Assembly (NCBI GenBank): GCA_033439255.1
Contig: CM065878.1
Span: 4,402,001-4,466,000, forward strand
DNA length: 64,000 nucleotides
Reading direction: 5' to 3'
Source: Hericium rajendrae
Taxonomy: Eukaryota > Basidiomycota > Agaricomycetes > Russulales > Hericiaceae
Positions 39,849 to 51,424 of the stretch are shown one piece after another (position 1 is the stretch's first letter; the number at the start of each line of letters is the position of its first letter). The notes under the pieces were generated by a model. The model was not told the origin of the DNA. It worked only from the letters and a program-made list of their open reading frames with translations, and searched no databases. The position numbers and the translations under genes are program-made.

Positions 39849-40989
39849 CAGAACATCGCGCTACGCCATCGATATTCGACGCCCCCACGCGCCCGCGAAT
39901 CCGGCAGGCCGCCCCCGCCGATCTGGCCCGCGCCGCCGATGTCGATGTCGATTGCCGCCACGACCCCGTCACGCGACAGCAAAGGAGACCGAGGCACACA
40001 ACGTGTCGCCGATGGACATGATAATGCGCAAAATAAGTTATAGATGATCGCGACGACGATGCAATGTTCCGCACTTCTGATGCGTTGTACGTGTACATAC
40101 GCGCAAGCGTCGAGGATTCAGACGCGGCACCATCAGATCCCAGCGCGCAAAAGATTCAAGAAGGATCTTCCTGCAGAACTCTGGAGTGCGCATCGTCATG
40201 ATGCGCCGCCAATCAGATCGCAGGCACGTCGTCGGTGCAAAATTGAACGCTGTGCGGGTCAGCAGACCGGCGGGTCGGACGGACGGGCGTCCGCGTCGAT
40301 TTGTCGGGGGCTCGTCGCGCATCGTCGCCAATGCAACGAATATTGAAATGGGCCATCAGATTGGCAAAGTATACGTAGACGAGGCAAAGTGAGACCAGAG
40401 CGTCGAGGCATCAGCGGATCGTGACGGGGATAGCGGAAGACGTGGAGTCGAGGCGCGGGCGCTCAAGCGCTCACTGACATATCGACGATCCACGACGCAA
40501 TGGATGCATGCAACGAAGCCGGCAGAGACGTAACAATCGAGCAACTGTGATGCGGGGCGCGATATCCAAGAGAGGGCGCTGGCGCAGATACCAGTCCCGC
40601 CCCGCCCTGCTCCGGCCCCGCCACGACGCCACCGACGTCAGCCCACGCGCGCATCTGCGGGCACGCACGGGCAGCCGGCGGTACACAAGCACGCGCGCAC
40701 GCGAAATGGCTTGATGTCCGCGCGGCGCGTGGCAGCAGGCCAGGCACGGCGCAACTTCAGCGCACTAGCGCGTTCGGCTGCTGCTGGAGTGAAGCGGAGA
40801 ATGACGGTCGGAGCGACGCATCGTAGTCGCCCAAGCACGAGCGCCAGATTTGCAACACCCGTTCCTGCCACCGACGCGAGACGCGAAGATGCGTGCGGAG
40901 ATCTGCAGTCCGAGTACTGGCACCGGGCTGTTCTGCCGGGTGCTGAGGCTGATGGGATGATGCGCGACTCTTAGAGCACACAGGACTGT

Positions 40990-41290
40990 CTGACTCTGCG
41001 CAGATTCTGCGGCGGGAAGGCAGAGAACGTACGCACGCGTGCATTGTGGAGGCAGAACGATGCCGCTGTGCTATGTATACGAACGAAACGGAGAAGCAGC
41101 CCGCAGATTCTGGGCAGAGAACGCACATGCATTGTGGAGGCAGAACGATGCCGCTGTGCTATGTATACGAACGAAACAGCGCAGACTCTGCGTCGGGAAA
41201 GCAGACAACGCAAGATTGCATTGTGGAGGCAGAACGATGCCATTGTGCTATGTATGTAAACGCACGAAACAGAGAAGCAGCGCGCACCTC
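40990..41290 (+). repeat. Tandem repeat, period 88-89 bases, three units
   Basis: The block cattgtggaggcagaacgat starts at 41042, 41130 and 41219, followed each time by gcc(g/a)(c/t)tgtgctatgtat and a aacgaaac end. The linker between blocks (cagattctg, gggaag/gcagagaacg) is also repeated but less well kept. The third unit is cut short near 41285. Confidence 0.85.
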
Positions 41291-42389
41291 CGCTCGCGAG
41301 CCGAGGAGCCCCTGGAAACCTGCTATGCGCCTGCCAACGCGCACATGGCAGCAATCTGGACATGAACTAGGGAAGCTGATGATCCAGGACGTCGAGCAGG
41401 CTGCTAGACGGCCGCAGGCGCACGCAAAGAGAAAGGGCGTGGCGCGGACGATGCTTTGCCTGAGCCTGAGGAAACACGCCCGGCGCCATTGGCGAGCGCG
41501 AGGATAAGTGGTGGCGCGGGAGATGCCAGCGTCGCGTTCGAAGAGGGTTGGATTGCCATACGGCGCAGGGGCGTGGGAGCGGCGGGCGCCTGGCGCGACG
41601 GGCTGGGAGATGAATGGGGATCAAACGCTATCAAATGAGGTTGGATCAGGACGGTGGGTCAGTGAGGTTAGCGTTACGGTATGCAGAGGTGCAGGCAGTC
41701 GATGTCGTACTGCAATTTAGTGGGTCGGGACGGGCGCCGAGGGACGATCGCGGAGGTCAGGCGAGGCTGGCGCGACAGCGGGTGAGCCAAGCGCGAGCGT
41801 GACGGAGCGTCCATTGCTCGAATGGGCAGGGCGCGCGCCGCATTGGGCTGGCGGCGGTCAATCTCATTGTGGCATTCATGGCGTTGGCCAATGCAGCATG
41901 CGCTTGCTGTGGGCAATGGACAATGCGTGCGCTGCGGACAATGCAGATGGACAATATGCGGAATAATGGGGAATGCGGATGGAAAAATGGAGGAGAAATG
42001 GGCGATGGTCGTGTGCGTTCAAGTGGACCCGTCGGGAGATCGAGGCCACATCGACCAGGGGCAACGGGTCGGGCAACCTTATTTGGCGGGCCGTACGCCG
42101 AGGAAAATGGGAACATGCTGGCGAAAATATTATGTATTGCTGACACGCGGCTGGTTGGGAGCAAGAGCAGCGGGGCCGTTATCGATTTTGCGGCGGCGAG
42201 GCGGTGGCAACGTGCCGAGCTCGGACGGCCGGTGATCTGGTGCGTCAGGGATCTTGCGGCGCGGAACCTGTTGTGGCCTCTACGCGACATGCCATTTGAA
42301 ATGCCCGGTGGCCTGGCCTGGGTGCGCCACTGGGCCGGGCAGGATACGAATAAATATCAAGGCGGATATTCGACGGAATCTTTGTAGCC

Positions 42390-43439
42390 ATGTCTTCGCC
42401 CGCCCAGTTCCTCGACGCGTCCTCCGTCGCTTCCTCCCCCTCCTCCGTCGCCTCCTCCTCCTCCCTCCCCTCCCTTGCCGAGTGCTCTACCCCCGCCTCG
42501 TCCTCGTCCTCCCTCTCCTGCCTATCCTCCCTCCAGCACTCCATCACAGACATGCCCCTCCGTGCCAACGAGCACCTCGCCGTCCTCCTCCCCCGTGATC
42601 TGTGGAAGGTGTGTATCCTGTCTTTCTAACATTGACTATCGCTTATCCAACGCGTCCAGCCCGACTCCCATGCTTCCCACTGCGAAACCTTCATCTGCCA
42701 CAAGCGCTTTTCCCTCTTCGAGCGCCGCCACCACTGCCGCAAGTGCGGCGGCATCTTCTGTGCTGCCTGCAGCACGCGTAATACCCCCCTCCTTGATACC
42801 ACTACCCTCTCTTTCCTCCACCCCCCGCGTAATACCCCGCTCTCCCTCTACGCATCCCCATCATCCCCGCTCCTCCCGCGCGCGTATGTGACGCCTGCTG
42901 GGATCAGATCCACGGATCTCCTACTCCTAGATCACGCGCCTCGCGTCTTCCCGCCTTCATCGAAGCCGCGGAACACGCCCGCGTCCTCCCTAAATCCATC
43001 CTCAAGACCTCCGCATCCCGCTCGCGCGGCTCCTCCCGATCCTCTTCCGTCATCATCACTCCGCCCGACGGACACGCCCTCTCCCCGCGTCCCTCGCGGC
43101 GGCACCGCACCATCGCCGCCTGCCCACCCGCACCACCCTCCTCCGAGTCCGGCGACGCCCCGCCGACCCCCGCGAGCGAGCTCGACGCCTACCCCCTCCG
43201 CATCCGCTCCGAGCTTTGCAAGCGCACCGGCGGCGGCCGTTGGACCCCAAGCCATGCGCCGTCGCGCTCCAGGTCCCCGGCCGCAAGCCCGCCTTTGCCC
43301 TCGAGATGGAGCGCGAGGAGGCCGAGGCGCGCCGCCTGCGCGAGAACCCGCTCGTGCGCGACGGCGACTTCATGTACCGCGTCCCGCGCGAGGTCTGTCC
43401 CGCCTCGCCCGGCGGGCCTGGGTCCTCGCGACCTTCTAG
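42390..43439 (+). CDS. FYVE-type zinc-finger protein
   Basis: Two exons, 42390-42608 and 42660-43439. After a serine-rich start comes RDLWKPDSHASHCETF and the finger CHKRFSLFERRHHCRKCGG then FCAACSTR, with a later CDACWDQIH pair: the RHHCRKCGG block is the PI3P-binding R(R/K)HHCR motif of FYVE domains, which bind endosomal membranes. The loop between the third and fourth Cys pairs is long. A basic/disordered part follows, then EMEREEAEARRLRENPLVRD and DFMYRVPREV, a conserved C-terminal block of basidiomycete homologues. The frame slips by one base near 42880 (before CDACWDQ) and near 43245 (a CCCC run), so residue numbering is approximate. It stands alone in a gene-poor region. Confidence 0.8.
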
Positions 43440-45957
43440 GCGCACTCTCCTGCGACACCCGCCCGGTATCTTATTGTGCATATATATTCCGCATCGCCCG
43501 CCTCCATCCGTACATACGCTAATTGCTCGCATGTTGATACCACCATTGCTCTGAACACTCCGTCTCTTTCTCTTCCACGTTATGTTGTCATGCTCTGTAC
43601 ATAGATAGTGCTGTTGTCTGTTGTACCCTCTCCGCCCGCGCCTGTAGAGCCGGGCCTGTGCATAGGTAGTCGTTGATTAATGCTCTATGGGGTTTTGGCT
43701 TTCACTTCTTGCGAGCGTCCTTTGACTTCGCTGCTGATTCTGTTCGAGGTCCCCGCTCTCGTAAATGTATCGTGACCTCCCACGCCGTCATACATCGCCG
43801 CCGCCCGCATTCCCATCCGGGCGCGCGAAAGCGTCGAAGGGAGCCAAATATGTAGCCTTTGTCCTTCTCTTCCTGCGCTCCTTGGCCACGGGTCGCCACA
43901 GCGTCTCTCGATGCGCCTGTCAATGGACCGGAGAGCGCCGGCGCCTGGCCGAGAATGGAGTTCCCTTTCAGCTCCCTTTCAGTTGTCGTTCTGTACTTCT
44001 GATCCAGACGGTGCCACCCTGCAGCGCCTTCGAAGTTCGCGGGCGTCTGGAAGTTTGGAATGGTGGCCTCAGGCAGAGCCTTTCGCATCTGTCTGGATAC
44101 CCGCGAATAGTCTTTGTTTCTGTCGTCCTTCTCTGTGTCCGCGGGTCTCACATATGCACGCGGCCCGGACACCGGCCGTTGCGGCGTGTCTGAAACGGTC
44201 GACTACCGGCTTGTAGGACGAGGAGAGCCCTTTCGCCGTACTCTACGCTCCCCCTTCGGCCCCCGCCCTCGCGACGTCGGGCCCACCGGCCACGCGACAC
44301 GCAAATCTCTCATTGACGTACGCACTATGACCCAAGGTGAAACGCGCAGAATCGTGGTGACGGCACGCACGCGATCTATGCTTATATCCGCGACGATCCT
44401 GCGTCGCGTTACGGTTGGGCCGGATTACGGAGGCGCGCAGCGTGCTCTGGTCGGTGACGGCAACGAACGCGGAGCCCACGCGACCTTGGACTGTGGCGAC
44501 GCCGGGTCTTGGCGCGTCGGTACGTACTGACACATCCACGCACGGCGATTGGACGGTGCAACGCGACGCGCTAGGGTTGAAGCGTTTACGTCTTTCTGCT
44601 GCCTTCTGCCTCGAGGGCAACGTCGTACACGACGCGGCCACGATCGCGGTGGTGTTACGATTGTAGGTACGTATGTGCGCACGGAGATTGGACGGGCTTA
44701 TGTTTTACGTTGCGCGCGGGCGTGGCGTGGTTCTGCCGTTCTCTGAGTCTCTGCCGACGGCTTGGACGACATGAACACGTATGCGCGCGCGTTTGTGGCG
44801 CGTCATTGGCATTGTCAGGCAGTACCGACGCGACGCGCCGCGATCGCGTGCGCCCAGCGCACCCATCGGACCACTTGTCTCGCTGCGTCGTCGGTGCAAT
44901 GCAAGGCTCGTCGTTGCTCTGGCGGGTAGACCGTGCATCTATGTGGTGCGTATGTATTTGCGGGCGATGCTCCGGCCGTGCGGTCTTCTGACGCTGTTCT
45001 CGCTCGCAGACCCACTGATCCCAGCGCACAGGCACCCGAGAGCGCAACGGACGGTACCTTCACGTTCAAGCACCGGCGATCATACCTCCCGCACTGAGAC
45101 ATGCCGATCACTCATCACAATATCCGCGCATTTCAGCGATATGCGACGCTGCGGGTATCGCGCACTCATTGCATTGATGGCGCTGATGGGCGATGAGCGT
45201 CCGCTGGGTCGTGCACTGGCCAATTGTTGATCATGATGCAGATGCAGATATGTGTATATGCTGCCCGGTTATTCAAACATGATGTGGCGCACAGTCGATC
45301 AGCATTTACCTCGTCCTGGGTGTTTGTTACCTCAATCTATGCCACCATCTTGCCTGTGAATGGTTTCGTTCCACGTCAATCTCCCGCTGTTAACAATGCA
45401 GCAGTCATTGCGCATATGCTGAATATTCATTCATTCAGAGTCGATCAACCTATAGCACAGATCAACCGTCTTCCACATGAGGTCAGCGATGGAGACCACG
45501 ATCGCCGCCAGGTGTTCCTACGCCCTCCGGCACCACCAACAGTTGACATCTCTTCCAACGCGCAAACCGCACCGGCCACACAACAAACAGCACCCGCTCA
45601 CCGGCACCTGGCAGAATTTCCCTCATCTCCAATCCCGCGATCCACACTTCCTGAATCCACCGCTCCATCCGAAGCCCGCCACGCTGCAGCATCCCCATCG
45701 AGCCGCCTCCGCCCGCACGCCGTCCAGATTTCCTACGCGAGCGGACTCCCATGCGCGAGATCCGGCCTGGCGTATGATTGATATCCGCTGGTGCCGGCGG
45801 CTGCAGCTGGTTTTGGCAGCGGCTTCGTGGGCGCTTGGGCACTCCGAGGGCGCCGGCGAAGTGGGTGGTTGCAGTTTGAGACTGTGGTGCGTCTGGCAAT
45901 GTGAGATTGTGCCCGTCGCGAGCTCAGGCTTCTGTGGACTCTGGTAATTTGGTGTTG

Positions 45958-46290
45958 GTGATGCTGCCATATTCGCATCCTCGTAACGCAGCACCTCGTC
46001 TGCATCCAGTGCACCGATTTTTTTTTACTAGGACGATAAAGTCGGGCCCTTCCACAAAGCAAAGGCCTTTCCAGGACGACAAAGCAAGCCCTTCGAAGTT
46101 TCGACAAAGCAGAGGCCCGCAAGCGTCGTTCGTCGTGACTCCCGTTCTCTGGGTCTGGGCCTCGACCGCAGCATGCCTGCTATTGCCATACTCGCATTCC
46201 CATAACACAGTGCCTCGCCTCTGCATCCACAGCGCTGACGCACTACTAGGACAACAAATCAAGCTCTGCAACAACATAGGTCAGCACGTC
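45958..46290 (+). repeat. Diverged direct repeat, two copies about 225 bases apart
   Basis: The block gccata(t/c)tcgcat-c followed by taac-cag, gcctcg-ctgcatcca and ctaggac-a-aaa recurs at about 45964 and 46188. Smaller acaaagca(a/g)aggcc repeats lie between. One copy carries a nine-T run (46019-46027). Confidence 0.5.
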
Positions 46291-47793
46291 ATTGTTCGCC
46301 ATGCCTGGACCTTGCGGCACGACCGCGCTCAGCATGCCATGGCACCCTTCGTCACCGTACCCGACTCACCCGTGCTATCATGTTCCCCGGCCTCGTATCC
46401 AGGACACAAGGAACGTGCAACAAGAGCAAAGTGCAACACTGCACTTCAGACGCCGCCCCGCCCCGGGAGCTCTGTCTGTGGCCCGTCTCCAAGGAGCCGA
46501 GGAACGCAACACGTTGCACGTTCCTGCCCAATGCTGGATCATCGCGATGCTAGCCTAAACACATGCAAGCTCAAGGGGTGATCAACAAGATGGAGTTACA
46601 GATAGAGTTCCGCCTGGTCGCGCCACCGCCCGCATCTCTGATCCGCGCCGCCGCATCTCAGAATCTTATCATCCCTGCTCCCCACAGAATCAAAACGCAT
46701 CCGAGCAGCACTCGCATCTCGTCGTCCTCGCTGCAGCGCGCCATCACCCCTATCATCCCTGATTCCAATCCATCGTCCTTCGCTGTTCATCTACCGCCTC
46801 GCGGCTCTGTCAGATAAGCGTCTTGCCTCGAGGCGGCCCTGTACCAACCTGGGTCGCTGCGTGGATGTGCTGGTATACCGGATGCACAGACCGGACACTG
46901 CAGCGAGGCAATGGAGCATTGCGTATCTGTGCCGCATGGCGCCACAGCGTGTCTATCAAGGCAACGCTGTAAATACTGTGCACATCGCACGCGCCGGGGC
47001 CCGGGGTGTCTCGTTTCCCGATGCACCTCCCTAGAGGAGATGCAGGATCTCTGCCGGACCGATCGTGCAGGTTGGCGTGTATCCATTGCAGTTATCTTGT
47101 CTATGTCATGTCGCGAACATTTCCATCCATCAGATACCTGCAGCGTGTGTATGTATTTGGGACCCGATGCGGACGCTGCCAATGCCACACCATCAGCCCG
47201 CATCTGCGTGTCTCCCTTCCCCGCGCACGTCGCTCAGCCAGTCTGCCCGGAATGTCTAAATGCAGCCCCCATGATCCCAGGTGTGTCGCAGACAAAGTTC
47301 AACTGCATTCGCGCATCTGATGCTGATGGACGCCGGGCGAAAACGACCTGCGAGCTTCTGTCTTCGGTGTGCGGACGCCCACAACGCCCATACCAGCCGC
47401 GGCAGACGCGCGCGGCGAAATCCGAGGCAGAGCCACCGGAAGATTGGGCTGCGATTGACATGCCGATTCGGAGGACGAACTGAGGCTCCTCGGAGGAGGG
47501 AGTGCGCTGTGGCACGTGGGGCTCTGATCTGCGTCAGCTCAGCCTCCGGCGGTATCGTCGGCGCCTCGACGCGGAGTGTCCACTGCCCAGCCCATCCGCA
47601 TCCATTGGCTGCGCGGCCGGAGCTTGTGCAGGTTGGAGGCGACATGGGAACGTGCAAGTGTCGGGCGCGGCGTCTGCCGGCGCGTTGCAAGCAGACGCTG
47701 CAGGCTCGCGAGCACGAGCACATGGTCGCCTGTCTATGCCATTCAGCCATGTCCCTGATCAGCGCGCGAGCTTGTATGCAGAGTAACCAACAG

Positions 47794-48663
47794 TCAGAAC
47801 TCGGCACCGACTTGCGAGGTGTCCTCGGATATCCTCGCTGTCTGCTTTCTCAGCTCTCCGACCATTCCGTTGACGGTGTTCTTAAAGTCGAGCAGTTCGC
47901 CGTGGACATCGACGGTCAGCGTTCGCGACAAGTCGCCAAACGCGACAGCCTTGAGGACCTCACATGCGCCGCGTATCGTATTCTTAAAGTCCCCTGGAGC
48001 TTCAGCAGCACTGTGAGGACATCCGCCCGGACACCCTCGTGGGGCGGGGACGCGCGACGCGGGCCATGACAACATCTGCAGGACAAGATGAGCATGCGTT
48101 CCTGTTCCGAAAGTAACCCGAGACTTACTGGGGCTCCCCGTAGTTCCGAACGATATCCAGCATTTCCGTTGTTCCGTGGCCCAGTGCGTCCACCATCGCG
48201 TTCACAGAGTTCTGCAGGCCCGCCGCCTCGGCACCCCCAGCGAACGAGTGGACTCGTTGCGACAGGTCTCCGTGCGCAACAGCGTCGCAGACCCTGTGGC
48301 GTCGCGTACCTGCGATCGTAGCGATCACAGCTCATGCTCAGCATCCAAGCCACGTTCTGGCCTGATGGACGGCGGAGCGCGCATAACGCAATCGTCGACT
48401 GATTGCATTGTTGAGCGTCTCGGAATCTCTCCACGATCCGTTGGCGAGCCTGCGATGGGCGTAGCTTGTCTTCAGCGGCCTGCACGCGGCCAGCGATCAC
48501 ATCTAGCGATCGCAGGACGCTGTGCATCTGCTCGTTCGCGGGGCCGTCGTAGCGCAGCGCCCTCCGTTGCCGCCGGCCTCGTAGGCAGACAGCACGGCGT
48601 GAGATGCGTCAAGGAAAAGTCGCTGCTTGGCTTGCTCATGGTATCGTGGTGATGACCTGGTTT
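47794..48663 (-). pseudogene. Relic of a group III (Nik1-type) hybrid histidine kinase, HAMP part
   Basis: Read on the minus strand, three pieces in order match the N-terminal part of Nik1/Os-1 osmosensing kinases: an opening with SHAVLSAYE and GPANEQMHSVLRSLDVIAG near 48630-48500; a HAMP unit CDAVAHGDLSQRVHSFAGG with LQNSVNAMVDALG near 48300-48150; and another HAMP unit AFGDLSRTLTVDVHGELLD with FKNTVNGMVGELR near 47960-47800. The intact family has five to six HAMP repeats, a kinase core and a receiver; I find none of the later parts downstream. The frame is broken in several places. This is a truncated, decayed gene, probably a duplicate of a functional one elsewhere. Confidence 0.7.
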
Positions 48664-48955
48664 GCATTGGCTAGAGAAGAAGACAGTTCGAAAGAGGGGA
48701 ATCGATGGAGAACGATTCGGTGAGCGGCGTGCTCGATTAGGCAGGTTTAGTATTCGACGGCATTTCAAATCACGCAGACGGAGGTATTTTGAGTGGTTGG
48801 ACGACAGCTCTATATATGAGGGTCCTGGATCCCAGATGCAGCTTGAGCAGAAAGAAGCTGGAAATTTTCTCAGTTATTCGACGGGATTTCCACTCGATGA
48901 AGAATACCTATCTAGAAATATATGCACATCGGTACGTAGTAGTAAGTAGTCCCTA

Positions 48956-50778
48956 CTAACTGTCTCTCCCACCTGAACCACGCCCTTCATCCTCTACAAC
49001 TAACGGCCCACACACCCCAACGGCCCACGCCCTCTCAATCACACTCAACACCATCCCCTCCTCGACCTCCTGCATCTCATCCCCACCTCCCGATTTGCCA
49101 CCGCCCATCCGGCCCCGCAACACAGCCGCCAGCCGTCCGTCCAACAACTCGCGCACGACGCTCGATGCGTGCGCACCAGCAGAGAACGAAAGGCAGAGCG
49201 AGAGCGCGGTGCAGAGGTAGTGCAGCGTCTGCCTGCGCGCGAGGCGGCGGATGCGCGGATCCACATGGGCCGGAGGATCGGTGGAAGAGCCAGCGCTAGT
49301 AGTAGACAGCGTGGAAGAGCCAGCAGAACAAGAGCTCGAGCCGCAGAGCGTTGCGTTGTCGTCAGGACACGGTGCAGGAGGAAACAGGCCATCGAGCTCG
49401 CGGACGGCCTCCAGCGCGACGCGGTCCTCCAGAGCCTGCACACAGCCCGCCAGCGCGTCGGCCCGCGCCGGATTTTTCGCGCTCAGATCCCCAGCTAGCG
49501 CCTCGTCGCAAAGATGGTGAAGCGTTTCAAGCGTGCACTGGAGGACGTGCACCAGGTCTGAGGGATCTGCGAGGTCCTGCTCTGCTCGCCGTGGCTTAGA
49601 CGCCATAGATCCCAAGCCGGTCGTCTTAGATGGAGTATCAGATCGCGCGGACATAGAAGGCGGAGCAAGCAATGCCATGGCCCGAGCTTCTGTAAGCGGC
49701 TTGAACGACTTGACGAGTGGCACCAGAACCGAAGACGCGAGCGGCACGAGGAGCGCATCCAGAGCATCGCGCACCGTGTCGCAGGCCGGCTGAGAAAATT
49801 CGAACATCGGGTCGCTGGCCGCCCACGCAGAACCGAAGTGCGTCTTGGCGGATCTGCCGGAGATTTTGTATGCGCTGAGTAGCGGCGGAATGAGCGTGCG
49901 CAGCATGTGCGGGATTGTACCGGCTAAGGCGGCGCATATATGCGTGGGCGCGGGGATTGGGTGGTCAGAGGCTGGTGGAGCGGTGAGTACGGAGAGGAGA
50001 GAGCTCAAGGCGGCAGTGCAGCGGTGAGATGTTGAGATAATTAATGCAGGAGGAGGTTGACTTGAGGGGTTTCCGGAGATGGTAGAGAGGGCTTGGAGTG
50101 CATACAGGGCGGGGAAGAGCGAGTTGCGAGCGGGGATCGGAATGGCTTTTTCTGCATTAGTTGGTTCGTTTCACCACGCATGGATAATTCTTACTCTTTT
50201 CGTCGAAAATATGCGGCAGATCTATCCTGGGCAGATGGGGTGGTATTGGTGCCTTCGTCAAGCGCGAAGAGGGTGTGCTTTGCGCTGTGGGAGCAGCACC
50301 CTTCTTGGTTTTCTTTTTCTTTGCTGGGGGTTCTTCGGACGGGTCATTGTCGAGAGCTGAGGCAGCTCTAAGCGAAACGAGTTCTATGGAAAAGATAAGA
50401 GATTCTGCTTTTCAGAAAATATTTTAATTCCGCACCGATATGTTCTGCTTCAGAGGCAGCCTTGATCTTTCCGAGCGCGTCCTCCAGCTCCAGAGCACGT
50501 TTCCGCCATGCATTTTCTTGCAAGCTCTGTCTGCTGCACGGAGAAGGAAATATTGCATGCAGATCAAGCAAATATGCTGTTCCGACGCATGAAAGTATGA
50601 GTTGTATTATGAGCATAAAATTGGCGTATAACAGACCTTCGGCAGACTGCTCCGGCGGCTTGAACTTCAGTGCTGCAAGGCCCTATCCGAATTTAATGGG
50701 TCATTTAAATATAAACAGATTTATTCAGAGGCCTACTATGGCGATTCTGATTTTCTGCGTATGTGAGATGCCTGACAT
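48956..50778 (-). CDS. Predicted helical protein of unknown function
   Basis: Five exons, 50778-50737, 50682-50648, 50530-50436, 50383-50195 and 50151-48956, sum to 1557 nt, 518 residues, in phase, which supports the model even though I recognise no family. The start MSGISHTQKIRI leads into KPPEQQSLQENAWRKRALEL, a short coiled coil, a lysine-rich KKKKTKKG patch (possible nuclear signal), and DLPHIFDEKKKAIP. The rest is alanine/leucine-rich helix, reminiscent of HEAT-like or helical-bundle proteins, with a serine-rich loop (about residues 370-400). The short second and third exons would be missed if only long frames were considered. Confidence 0.7.
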
Positions 50779-51424
50779 GATGGTGAAGGGATGAAGGGAG
50801 TCCGGAACGCGGCTGTCACAAACCGGCCGAACCGTGACAGACGCGTCCACCGTAGCTGCCTCGCGACTACCACCGTTCCCCTCGACACTCTCACTCTCTT
50901 TGTTCTCCATTGATCACCTCTCGATCCACGCCGTCGCAACCCACATTTTGTTGTCGAAAATCCAAGACGCGAAGGTGCTGTTTTGGATGCCGCGGCATTC
51001 GATGTCGATCTTGTCCTTGGGGCTTTTGATGGTGGGCCCGTCGCGTCTGCTTGGCATATTCTAGTCAGTGCTCTGGCTTTGACTTGTTCACTCACTCATA
51101 AGTGACTCGAGGATACTCAAATTAGACAGAGGCTCTATTCAACGTACGAACCAATGGCCAACATGAAGTAGCTATTACCGCGACAAGCCACGGGACGGCG
51201 CATACATGCCGCGGGATGCGGGAAACAAATAAACAAATAAATGCACAGGACGCGTCAAGGACGTGTTAAAACTGGTACAAGGTATGCAAGTCAACTATTG
51301 ATTGTGCTTGATCAAAAAATACGAATCTAAACGCGCTATATGCTCATCCAGAAATTTTCTCGACCTCGAGACACGCGACGCACTGACCTCCAACCCACGC
51401 AGGCTACACAAGCACGCCGACGCG
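50779..51424. other. Intergenic between two minus-strand genes
   Basis: Upstream of the helical-protein gene and downstream of the PHD gene. No supported coding sequence. Confidence 0.45.

Larger units (their letters stand above)
35123..42389. other. Gene-poor island, part 1
   Basis: More than 7 kb between the LRR gene and the FYVE gene with no supported gene. Many short open frames occur on both strands because the DNA is GC-rich, none with a domain. Minus-strand pieces at 37024-37587, 37794-38066 and 38209-38637 look slightly protein-like but break quickly. The stretch contains the inverted repeat and tandem repeats listed separately. Confidence 0.5.
43440..48955. other. Gene-poor island, part 2
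   Basis: About 5.5 kb with no intact gene. Open frames at 43702-44172 (minus) and 45224-45781 (plus) show no domain. It holds a diverged direct repeat near 46 kb and a kinase relic at 47.8-48.7 kb. The last 290 bases adjoin the 3' end of the minus-strand gene at 48956. Confidence 0.5.

Noticed and set aside
40990-41290. CRISPR-like array
   Set aside because: The repeat period is 88 bases with three units and similar linkers in a eukaryotic genome; an ordinary tandem repeat.
43702-44172. Minus-strand open frame of 156 codons
   Set aside because: No recognisable domain and the plus strand is open too.
45224-45781. Plus-strand open frame of 185 codons and opposing minus frame
   Set aside because: Low-complexity P/S/A content and no domain on either strand.
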